The notes beneath the pieces were generated by a model, which saw only the letters and a list, made by a program, of their open reading frames with translations, did not search any database and was not told where the DNA came from. A program made the position numbers and the translations under genes. 64,000 nt of DNA from an uncultured Hyphomicrobiales bacterium (GTDB taxonomy: Bacteria; Pseudomonadota; Alphaproteobacteria; Rhizobiales; Xanthobacteraceae): contig CAIMEA010000204.1 of the NCBI GenBank assembly GCA_903839845.1, positions 1-64,000 of the forward strand, given 5' to 3'. Below are positions 56,124-64,000 of this stretch, one piece after another (position 1 is the first letter of the stretch; each line of letters starts with the position of its first letter).

Positions 56124-56846
56124 TCAGATCAACTTCAGTCCCTTGAAGCTCGCATGGCCTTCCTTGCCGACGATGATGTGGTCGTGCACCGAAATGCCGA
56201 GCGGCCTGGCGACATCGATGATCGCTTGCGTCATCTGGATGTCGGCGCGCGACGGCGTCGGATCGCCGGACGGATGATTGTGCACCAGGATCAGCGCGGT
56301 CGCCGACAGCTCCAGCGCGCGCTTGACCACTTCGCGCGGATAGACCGGCGTATGATCGACCGTGCCGACCTGTTGCACCTCGTCGGCGATCAGCTGGTTG
56401 CGCTTGTCGAGGAACAGCAGGCGGAATTGCTCCTTGTCCTCGTAGGCCATCGCGGTGCGGCAATAGTCGATCACGCTCGACCATGACGACAACACGGTGC
56501 GCTTTTGCGCCTGCCCGCGCGTCATACGCGTCGCGGCGGCGTGCACGATCTTGAGTTCGTCGACCACCGCCTCGCCGATACCTTTGACTTCCTTCAATCG
56601 GGCGCGCGGCGCGGCGACCACTTCGCCAAACGAACCGAATTTGGCGATCAGCTCCTTGGCCAGCGGCTTGACGTCGCGCTGCGGGATGGCGCGAAACAGA
56701 ACCAGCTCAAGCAATTCGTAATCGCTGACCGCGTCGGCACCGGCCTCGCGAAAACGCCCGCGCAGCCTTTCCCGGTGGCCGTGATAATGCGGCGTCGCTT
56801 CCGAGAGGCCGAGGACCTCGTCCGCGCTGTCGTTCTGGTCGCTCAT
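56124..56846 (-). CDS. radC: RadC family JAB-domain protein
   Basis: HHH region then [23 protein letters not shown] (JAMM/MPN motif). Confidence 0.94.
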   Translation of the reverse strand: MSDQNDSADEVLGLSEATPHYHGHRERLRGRFREAGADAVSDYELLELVLFRAIPQRDVKPLAKELIAKFGSFGEVVAAPRARLKEVKGIGEAVVDELKIVHAAATRMTRGQAQKRTVLSSWSSVIDYCRTAMAYEDKEQFRLLFLDKRNQLIADEVQQVGTVDHTPVYPREVVKRALELSATALILVHNHPSGDPTPSRADIQMTQAIIDVARPLGISVHDHIIVGKEGHASFKGLKLI

Positions 56847-56924
56847 GAGGAAGCGTCCGCCCTGATCCGTCAGGGGGATTGTAATGCAACCCGATGCAAT
56901 CCACGAGGGTAGTTTGCGCTTGGC

Positions 56925-57749
56925 TCAGCGTTTGTAGGGCGGTTTATCCAAGCCCGCCGGCGAGAAGGTGAACACCTCGACGCCGTCCTGGGTCACGCCC
57001 ACGCTGTGCTCGAACTGCGCCGACAGCGATCGGTCGCGCGTGACGGCGGTCCAGCCGTCCGACAGCACCTTCACATGCGGCCGTCCGAGATTGATCATCG
57101 GTTCGACCGTGAAAAACATGCCCGGTTTGAGAACCACGCCTTCGCCAGGGCGGCCGACATGGACGATGTTGGGCTCGTCGTGGAACAGCTGGCCGAGGCC
57201 GTGCCCGCAGAAATCCCGCACCACGCTCATGTGCTGGGCCTCGACGTAACTCTGAATGGCGTGGCCGATGTCGCCGGTGGTCGAGCCGGGACGGATGGTG
57301 GCGATGCCGCGCATCATCGATTCGAACGTCACCTCGATCAGCCGCTCGGCCCGGCGCGGGATGTCGCCGACCGGGTACATGCGGCTCGAGTCACCGTGCC
57401 AGCCGTCGAGGATCAAGGTGACATCGATATTGACGATGTCGCCGTCCTTGAGCGGCTTGTCGCCGGGAATGCCGTGGCAGACCACATGGTTGAGCGAGGT
57501 GCAGGTGGACTTCTTGTAGCCGCGATACATCAGCGTGGCCGGCAAGGCGCCGTTGTCCAGTGCGAAGTCGTGCACCAGCCGGTCGATCGTGTCGGTCGGT
57601 ACGCCTGGCTGAACATGCTCGGTCAGCATGTCGAGGCAGCGCGCCGTCAGCTGGCCGGCCCGGCGCATGCCTTCGAAGGCGGCGGGCCCGTGAATTTTGA
57701 TTTGTCCGGTCTTACGGAGGGGGGTGGCGGCGGCGTCAACATAGGTCAT
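56925..57749 (-). CDS. map: Type I methionyl aminopeptidase
   Basis: TSLNHVVCHGIPGDKPLKDGDIVNIDV, FCGHGLGQLFHDEPNIVH, PGMFFTVEPMIN; start at MTYVDAAATP preferred. Confidence 0.95.
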   Translation of the reverse strand: MTYVDAAATPLRKTGQIKIHGPAAFEGMRRAGQLTARCLDMLTEHVQPGVPTDTIDRLVHDFALDNGALPATLMYRGYKKSTCTSLNHVVCHGIPGDKPLKDGDIVNIDVTLILDGWHGDSSRMYPVGDIPRRAERLIEVTFESMMRGIATIRPGSTTGDIGHAIQSYVEAQHMSVVRDFCGHGLGQLFHDEPNIVHVGRPGEGVVLKPGMFFTVEPMINLGRPHVKVLSDGWTAVTRDRSLSAQFEHSVGVTQDGVEVFTFSPAGLDKPPYKR

Positions 57750-57803
57750 GGCCCCAATGTAGGGACCGCGGCCGAAACCGGCAAGTTCGGCTGTCAAGTT
57801 CGC

Positions 57804-57829
57804 CCGTCATGGCCGGCCGGCCCTGACGG
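57804..57829. repeat. 26-bp palindrome
   Basis: CCGTCA-tGGCCGGCCGGCCc-TGACGG. Confidence 0.6.
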
Positions 57830-57841
57830 TATTGCCCGGGA

Positions 57842-58819
57842 TTATGCGATTCTGCCGCCCAGTTCGTCCTCGATATGGGCCTTGATGATCTCGTCGAAAT
57901 TGGCCTCGGCAGTAAAGCCGAGGGCGGCGGCGCGCTTGGCGTCCAGCCGTTCCGACCAGCCGGCGACGATCCGCATGACTAGTTCGTCCGGCTCGCGCTT
58001 GATGCGGGCGGCGACCTTCGGGCCGGCGATTCGGGCCAGCGCCTCAATCTGTTCGGCGACGGTGCAGCAGACGCCGGGCATCGCCAGGCTGATGCGTGGA
58101 CCGAGCTGGTCGCGCGTCAGCCCGGCGGCATGAATGAGAAAGCCGACCGCTGCACGCGGGCTGGCATGGGTGTGCCGGACCGTATCGGCGACCGGCAGAA
58201 TGGCCTCCTGACCGGCCAGCGGTTCGCGGATGATGCCCGAGAAGAAGCCAGACGCCGCCTTGTTCGGCTTGCCTGGCCGCACGCAGATCGTCGGCAGGCG
58301 AATGCCGACGCCATCAAGAAAACCGCGGCGGTTGTAATCGGCCAGCAGCAATTCGCTGATCGCCTTCTGCGTGCCGTAGGAGGTCAGCGGCGTGAGATGA
58401 AACTCGTCGGGAATCGCGTAGGGAAACGGCGCGCCGTAAACCGCGATCGACGAGGTGAAGATCACCTTCGGTTTGTAGCCATCGGCATGGCGGATCGCTT
58501 CCAGCAGCGCGCGGGTGCCGTCGAGATTGACGTGATAGCCCTTGTCGAAATCGATCTCGGCTTCGCCCGAGACGACACCGGCGAGGTGAAAGATCGTGTC
58601 GGGGCGTTGCGCGATCAATTTATCCGCAGCACCTGGCGCGGCCAGATCGCCGGTCGAGATGTCGACCGCGCCGGCAAAGCCCACGGGCTTTTCCGCGGCG
58701 ACCACGTCGGTCAGTGTGAATTTGTCGATCGTCTTGCCGTTGAGTTTTCCGTCCTTGACCAGCCGGGCGGCAAGCTTGCGCCCGATCATACCGGCGGCGC
58801 CGGTAATCAGAATATGCAT
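57842..58819 (-). CDS. denD: SDR-type D-erythronate dehydrogenase-like protein
   Basis: MHILITGAAGMIGRKLAARLV; SYGTQKAISELLLADYNRRGFLDGVGIRLPTICVRPGKPNKAASGFFSGIIREPL resembles DenD. Confidence 0.8.
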   Translation of the reverse strand: MHILITGAAGMIGRKLAARLVKDGKLNGKTIDKFTLTDVVAAEKPVGFAGAVDISTGDLAAPGAADKLIAQRPDTIFHLAGVVSGEAEIDFDKGYHVNLDGTRALLEAIRHADGYKPKVIFTSSIAVYGAPFPYAIPDEFHLTPLTSYGTQKAISELLLADYNRRGFLDGVGIRLPTICVRPGKPNKAASGFFSGIIREPLAGQEAILPVADTVRHTHASPRAAVGFLIHAAGLTRDQLGPRISLAMPGVCCTVAEQIEALARIAGPKVAARIKREPDELVMRIVAGWSERLDAKRAAALGFTAEANFDEIIKAHIEDELGGRIA

Positions 58820-58837
58820 CGCGTTCCACTCCAGGCT

Positions 58838-60088
58838 TTAATCTCGTTTCTTTTCAGCCGCCGGCTCGAACCGGTCGATTTTCCGCAAATCAGGAAACAG
58901 GCCCATCCAGGTCGCCGCGATGATCAGCGAGCCGATACCGCCGATCAGCACCGACGGCACCGCGCCCAGCCAGGCGGCGACCGCGCCGGACTCGAACTCG
59001 CCCAGCGTATTCGATGAGCCGACGAAAAGGTAGTTGATCGCGCTGACCCGGCCGCGCATGTCCTCGGGCGTCTCGATCTGCACCAAAGTGAAGCGGATGA
59101 CGACGCTGACCGCGTCCGACGCGCCGAGCGCGACCAGTGCCAGCAAAGACAGCGGAAACCAGTTCGACAGTGCGAAGGTGATGGTGGCGATGCCATAGAT
59201 TGCGACCACGCCGAACATCTTGCGGCCGATATGCCGCTCGACCGGGTAATGCGACAGGATCACCGCCGTGGTCAGCGCGCCGACCGCCGGCGCCGAGCGC
59301 AAAAGGCCGAGTCCGATCGGGCCGACGTCCAGAATGTCCTTGGCGAAAACCGGCAAAAGCGCGGTGGCGCCGCCGAGCAGGACGACGAACAAATCGAGCG
59401 TGATGACGCCGAGGAGTCGCCGGCGCCGCCGGATATAATGGAATCCCGCCAGGACCGAACTGAATGTCGGCGGTTCGCGGTTGGCAATAACATTCGTCAC
59501 GACGCGAATCATGCTCACCAGCGTCACCGACGTCATGAAGAACACGACGCACAGTGCGCTTACCGCGGCCGGCATCACAGCATAGATTATGCCGCCAAGC
59601 GCCGGGCCGCTGATGACCGCGACCTGATTGGCCGAACTCCAGGCCGCGACCGCGCGCGGCAATAGCCGCGCTGGCACCAAAGCCGGCACCAGCGCGTGGC
59701 CGGTCGGCAATTCAAAGGCGCGGGCGCAGCCGATCATGAACACGGCGAAGAACAGGAGGTCGCGATTGAGAAAGCCGAACCAGGTCGCCCCGGCCACCAA
59801 GGCGGCGGCCAGCGCATAAACGCTCTGCGACAACTGGACGATGCGGCGACGGTCGTAACGGTCGGCGGTGTGGCCGATGAGCAAGGTCAACACGACCGCC
59901 GGGATGAACAAGATCAGCCCGACCAGGCCGAGATCGAAGGCGCTGCCGGTGATTTCGTAGATCTTCCAGCCGATGACCAGCGCCATCATCTGGTAGCCGA
60001 TGGTGGCGGCGATCCGCGCCAGCCAGAACAGCACGAACGGGCGTTGCTGGACGAGGCCGCCGGCCGGCGACAAATCCGTTTGGCTCAT
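58838..60088 (-). CDS. MFS transporter (EntS-like)
   Basis: 12-TM MFS, ADRYDRRRIVQLSQSVYAL; start MSQTDLS overlaps upstream stop (ATGA). Confidence 0.9.
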   Translation of the reverse strand: MSQTDLSPAGGLVQQRPFVLFWLARIAATIGYQMMALVIGWKIYEITGSAFDLGLVGLILFIPAVVLTLLIGHTADRYDRRRIVQLSQSVYALAAALVAGATWFGFLNRDLLFFAVFMIGCARAFELPTGHALVPALVPARLLPRAVAAWSSANQVAVISGPALGGIIYAVMPAAVSALCVVFFMTSVTLVSMIRVVTNVIANREPPTFSSVLAGFHYIRRRRRLLGVITLDLFVVLLGGATALLPVFAKDILDVGPIGLGLLRSAPAVGALTTAVILSHYPVERHIGRKMFGVVAIYGIATITFALSNWFPLSLLALVALGASDAVSVVIRFTLVQIETPEDMRGRVSAINYLFVGSSNTLGEFESGAVAAWLGAVPSVLIGGIGSLIIAATWMGLFPDLRKIDRFEPAAEKKRD

Positions 60089-60795
60089 ACCGAGACGCCG
60101 TTGATCGCGCCGAGGCTGAGCTTCTGCCCGCCATCGGCGTTGAAATTCTCCGGCGCCAGCCAGCGTTCGAAGGCCGCCTTGCGCGCCGGCCATTCGCCAT
60201 CGAGCATCGAGAACATCGCGGTGTCGCGATTGCGGCCCTTGGCGATCATCTGCTGGCGCAGGATGCCCTCGAACTTGAAGCCGTAGCGCAGGGCGGCGCG
60301 CCGCGACGGCACATTCAGCGCGTTGCATTTCCATTCGTAGCGGCGATAGCCCAATGTCTCGAAGGCGTAGCGCGCCAGCAGATATTGCGCCTCGGTGCCG
60401 AGCGGCGTCTTCTGCAAAGCCGGCGAATAGACGATATGGCCGACTTCGATCGCGCGCATCGCCGGCCTGATCTCCATCAGAGTGGCGATGCCGACGCAGC
60501 GATCATTCTTGTCGATGATGGCGTAAGAATAGGGGTCATCAAGCGGCGGGCGCGAAGCGACCCAGGCGGCGAATTCCGCGGCATCTTTAAACGGCCCGTA
60601 GGCGCTCATGTAAGTCCAGATCGTGTCATGGTCCTTGACCAGCGGCCAGAGGTCGGCCGCGTGCCCGGCTTGCAGCCTTTCGACGCGACCATGCCGGCCT
60701 TGCAGTGTAACCGGCCCCGGACGTTGCGCCGGCGTGGCGTCGACCTTGAGACCGACCGGCTGGCCGGTTTCGGGCAGTGGCTCTGACTCGATCAT
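60085..60795 (-). CDS. GNAT family N-acetyltransferase (RimJ/RimL-like)
   Basis: CVGIATLMEIRPAMRAIEVGHIVYSPALQKTPLGTEAQYLLARYAFETLGYRRYEWKCNALNVPSRRAALRYGFKFEGILRQ. Confidence 0.93.
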   Translation of the reverse strand: MIESEPLPETGQPVGLKVDATPAQRPGPVTLQGRHGRVERLQAGHAADLWPLVKDHDTIWTYMSAYGPFKDAAEFAAWVASRPPLDDPYSYAIIDKNDRCVGIATLMEIRPAMRAIEVGHIVYSPALQKTPLGTEAQYLLARYAFETLGYRRYEWKCNALNVPSRRAALRYGFKFEGILRQQMIAKGRNRDTAMFSMLDGEWPARKAAFERWLAPENFNADGGQKLSLGAINGVSV

Positions 60796-60796
60796 G

Positions 60797-61639
60797 CTAT
60801 TTTCGTTTCGCGGCGCTGTCGGCAAAGAATTTGTTGAGTTCGGCGTTTGAGATCACGCCGGCGAAACTCTCGAAGCTGCCTTCGTTGGCAATCGCCCGTG
60901 CCGATTTCATGAAGGCGTCCATCGCCACCCGCGCCATCGTGCCGCCGACGCTGATCCGCCGCACGCCCATGCCGGCAATATCGTTGACCGAAAAGCCGCC
61001 GGCAAACGACATCAGCAGGTTGACCGGCTTCGGCGCCACCGCCTTGACCACGGTCTCGATCTGCTCGCGTGTTTTGATTCCCGGGACATACAGACAATCC
61101 GCGCCGGCGTCGCCGAAGGCTTTCAGACGGCGGATCGCTTCGTCCATATCGGCGCGGCCGTGCAGGAATCCTTCGGTGCGGGCGGTGAACACGACATCGG
61201 TGCCGTACTGGTCAATGGCCTTGCGCGCCGCCTTGACCCGCGCCAGCGCGAGATCGAAATCGTACAGCGGTGCGCTCTCGTCGCCGGTGAAGTCCTCGAT
61301 CGACAGCCCGGCGACGCCGGTCTCGATGCACATCCGGACATTGGCGGCGACGTCGACCGGATCGTGCGCATAGCCATTCTCGAAATCGGCATTCACCGGA
61401 ATGTCGGTCGCCGCTGCCAATTCGTGGTAGTGCGCCAGCACCATGTCGCGGCTTTCGGCGCCGTCCGGCAGGCCGAGCGAATGGGCGTGGCCGGAACTGG
61501 TGGTGGCCAGCGCCTTGAAGCCGAGGCCTTGCAGATAAAGCGCCGAGCCGACATTCCACGGATTGGGAATGACAAAGCAGCCGCTGTCATGCAGCGCGCG
61601 AAAGACGCGGCGTTTGTCGGCGGTGGAAGGCTTGGGCAT
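60797..61639 (-). CDS. Isocitrate lyase/PEP phosphonomutase superfamily protein
   Basis: VIPNPWNVGSALYLQGLGFKALATTSSGHAHSLG; NADFENGYA; GVAGLSIED; start at MPKPSTADK. Confidence 0.92.
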   Translation of the reverse strand: MPKPSTADKRRVFRALHDSGCFVIPNPWNVGSALYLQGLGFKALATTSSGHAHSLGLPDGAESRDMVLAHYHELAAATDIPVNADFENGYAHDPVDVAANVRMCIETGVAGLSIEDFTGDESAPLYDFDLALARVKAARKAIDQYGTDVVFTARTEGFLHGRADMDEAIRRLKAFGDAGADCLYVPGIKTREQIETVVKAVAPKPVNLLMSFAGGFSVNDIAGMGVRRISVGGTMARVAMDAFMKSARAIANEGSFESFAGVISNAELNKFFADSAAKRK

Positions 61640-61801
61640 GGCGCACTCTGGATGAAGCGGCGCGACCGTGCCACGATTACACGGACAAGGACAATGCCAT
61701 TCCGTGATGGCGGACATGACCATCTTTCATGAAACTCTCTGATACAGTGCCGCCTGCGCTCAAATTGTTGCATCGCGAAATAATCATGTTGGAGGATCGC
61801 C

Positions 61802-62857
61802 GTGGATAGTGTCGATTTCGATGCCCTGGAACACGAAGCGCGCAGGCTGATGCCCCCGGCGTCCTTTGCCTTCTGCGCCTGCGGCGCCGACGACGAAATC
61901 AGCATGGTCGAAAATATCGCCGCCTGGCGCGCTTTGCGGTTGCGGCCGCGCGTCTTGCGCGATGTCACCGCGATCGACACCCGCGTCACGCTCTTGGGCC
62001 GTCAGGTGCCGACGCCGATCATGGTGGCGCCGACCGGCCGGCATAAGCTGTTCCACCCGCTTGGCGAGCGCGCCACCGCGCGCGGCGCGGCGGCTGCCGG
62101 CTCGGCCTATGTGATGGCCAGCAACTCCAACATCCTGATCGAGGATGTCGCCGAGGAACGCCGCGACGCGCCGCAGTGGTTTCAGCTTTATTATTGGCCG
62201 AACCGCGCCGAGGTCGAAGCCTTGATCGATCGTCTGGTCGAGGCCGGCTTCACCGCGCTGGTGCTGACTGTCGATGCGCCGGTGGGCGGCTGGGCGCCGC
62301 GCGCCGCGCGCGAGCAGCATCAGCCGACGCCGGACATTCTCAACATCAACATGCCCGGCCGGCCGATGGCGCGCACCGCCTACCATCCCGACTTCGTCGG
62401 CAAAGTGATGTATCCGGCGACCTGGCGCGAACTCGAATGGCTGGTCAAGCGGTCGCCGATCCCGGTGATCGTCAAGGGCGTGCTGCGCGGTGATGACGCC
62501 GTCGCCTGTGTCGAGCAGGGCGCGCGCGCGATCATGGTGTCCAATCATGGCGGGCGCCATCTCGACACCACGGTGACGACGGCGGCCGTGATTGGTGAGG
62601 TCGTGCAGGCGGTCGGCGACAAGGCCGAGGTCTATGTCGATGGCGGCATAAGACGCGGCACCGACATTCTCAAGGCGCTGGCGCTCGGCGCACGCGCGGT
62701 CATGGTCGGCCGGCCGATCATCTGGGGCCTGACGGTGAACGGCGCCGACGGCGTCACCGCGGTACTCGACCATCTGCACGTCGAACTGGTGCGGGCCATG
62801 CAGCTCAGCGGCACGGCCAGTCTCAGCGAGGCCGTGCCGGATCTGCTGGCGCGTTAA
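61802..62857 (+). CDS. FMN-dependent alpha-hydroxy-acid oxidizing enzyme
   Basis: PIMVAPTGRHKLFHPLGERATARGAAAAGSAYVMASNSN; VSNHGGRHLDTTVTT; VYVDGGIRRGTDILKALALGARAVMVGRP; GTG start. Confidence 0.94.
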   Translation: MDSVDFDALEHEARRLMPPASFAFCACGADDEISMVENIAAWRALRLRPRVLRDVTAIDTRVTLLGRQVPTPIMVAPTGRHKLFHPLGERATARGAAAAGSAYVMASNSNILIEDVAEERRDAPQWFQLYYWPNRAEVEALIDRLVEAGFTALVLTVDAPVGGWAPRAAREQHQPTPDILNINMPGRPMARTAYHPDFVGKVMYPATWRELEWLVKRSPIPVIVKGVLRGDDAVACVEQGARAIMVSNHGGRHLDTTVTTAAVIGEVVQAVGDKAEVYVDGGIRRGTDILKALALGARAVMVGRPIIWGLTVNGADGVTAVLDHLHVELVRAMQLSGTASLSEAVPDLLAR

Positions 62858-62871
62858 TTGTGACCTCAGGA

Positions 62872-63195
62872 TCAGCCGCTACGCTTGGCCCGCTGCGCCT
62901 GCGGCCGGCCATCGACGCGCGCCATGACCAGACGGCCCTGTTCGTCGATCGAGGTGATAATCGATTGCGGCTTGTATTTGCGCAGGAAGCCGCCGAGCTG
63001 GCGCTGCGCCCGCTCGGGAAGCTCCAGATAGGCGCGGATCAAATCGACAATGCCCGGCTCGCGGGTCCAGTAATACATTTCCAGCAGCCGGCTGGCGTCG
63101 CCTTCGCTGGCGGCGATTATCTTGATGACTTCGCCGGCGTTGCCAGCGGCCTCGCCCGGCGCATCGATGCCGCTGCCTTTCACGTTACGCCTCAT
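62872..63195 (-). CDS. Conserved hypothetical protein
   Basis: MRRNVKGSGIDAPGEAAGNAGEVIKIIAASEGDASRLLEMYYWTREPGIVDLIRAYLELPERAQRQLGGFLRKYKPQ; good coding character. Confidence 0.7.
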   Translation of the reverse strand: MRRNVKGSGIDAPGEAAGNAGEVIKIIAASEGDASRLLEMYYWTREPGIVDLIRAYLELPERAQRQLGGFLRKYKPQSIITSIDEQGRLVMARVDGRPQAQRAKRSG

Positions 63196-63489
63196 ATCCC
63201 CCGTCCCCCGATGGGTAGAAAGCATCGCCGTTTTCCGGCGTAGTTCAATTGCGGTCCGGCGTCATGCGTGGAAGTCGCTCCAGCGATTTTGACTCTAGCG
63301 CCCTTCTCGGCAGGCGGGTAGTGCCGGAAATTACAACGGCTCAGGAAACCAAAGCCGCATTTATGAGCTATTCGCGGACGCATGGGTGGCCACGCCGCCG
63401 CTTTCGCGGGTGAGCCGGATTTGTTGATTTCGGCCAACGAATGCGGTGAAGTGCCGGCCAAACAGGAATGCGCCGGGGAGGACTTTAAA

Positions 63490-64000
63490 ATGCTGAAGAC
63501 AGTCGCGAATTTCGACCGGATCGGCGAGGAAAATGCCTTCGCGGTCCTCGCCCGCGCCAATGCGCTGGCCGCCCAGGGCCGCGACATCATCAGCCTCGGC
63601 ATCGGCCAGCCGGATTTTCGCACGCCCGAGTTCATTGTCGAGGCGGCGATCAAGGCGCTGCGCGACGGTCACCATGGCTATACCGCGGCCAACGGCATTC
63701 TGCCGCTGCGCGAGGCAGTCGCCGCGTCCTTGCACCAGCGCTATGGCGTCGATGTCTCGCCCGACTCGGTGATGATCATGCCGGGCGGCAAGCCGACCAT
63801 GTTCATGTCGATCATGATGTTCGGCGAGCCGGGCGTGGAAATCCTTTATCCGGACCCGGGTTTCCCGATCTATCGCTCGATGATCGAATTCACTGGAGCC
63901 ACGCCGGTGCCGGTGCCGATCCGCGAGGAGAACGGCTTCGCCTTTTCGGCCGAGGAAACGCTCAAGCTGATCACGCCGAAGACGCGGCTGCTGATCGTCA
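63490..64000 (+). CDS. PLP-dependent aminotransferase class I/II (truncated by window end)
   Basis: DIISLGIGQPDFRTPEFIVEAAIKALRDGHHGYTAANGILPLREAVA; no stop before window end. Confidence 0.94.
   Translation, partial: MLKTVANFDRIGEENAFAVLARANALAAQGRDIISLGIGQPDFRTPEFIVEAAIKALRDGHHGYTAANGILPLREAVAASLHQRYGVDVSPDSVMIMPGGKPTMFMSIMMFGEPGVEILYPDPGFPIYRSMIEFTGATPVPVPIREENGFAFSAEETLKLITPKTRLLIV

Noticed and set aside
1-64000. CRISPR arrays, tRNA/rRNA genes, transposases, phage genes
   Set aside because: No regularly spaced identical repeats, no tRNA-like cloverleaf with CCA-type ends, and no recognisable mobile-element proteins on reading the window

Overview
This is a 64 kb chromosomal window of high-GC alphaproteobacterial DNA. 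It is probably Rhizobiales (Bradyrhizobiaceae/Xanthobacteraceae-like), inferred from gene content, GC bias and palindromic intergenic repeats. It is densely coding and mostly metabolic and transport: CoA-ester and aldehyde metabolism, a molybdenum hydroxylase subunit, an IpdAB-like CoA-transferase, two NitT/TauT-type ABC importers, an M24 peptidase, a benzoate-CoA-ligase-like enzyme, serine-glyoxylate aminotransferase, a GlcD/GlcF-like fusion, an HME-RND efflux pair plus OprB-type porin, chrBA, tandem tauE/safE genes, a 2-oxoacid dehydrogenase E1/E2 cluster, radC-map and a denD-MFS-GNAT run. I saw no tRNA, rRNA, CRISPR, transposase or prophage genes. The most interesting signal is at 45.57-47.41 kb on the minus strand. 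Three neighbouring genes (tauE-B, tauE-A, chrB) each have a promoter followed immediately by a structured 5' leader with the same logic: a 5'-terminal G-rich hairpin, a second hairpin whose 3' strand overlaps a helix strand, and that helix then encloses the SD and/or start codon (a candidate bistable translational switch). Secondary signals are several families of cloverleaf-like intergenic palindromes and a hairpin-dense unannotated region at about 27.47-27.83 kb. All calls are by eye from translations and sequence; no database search was run.
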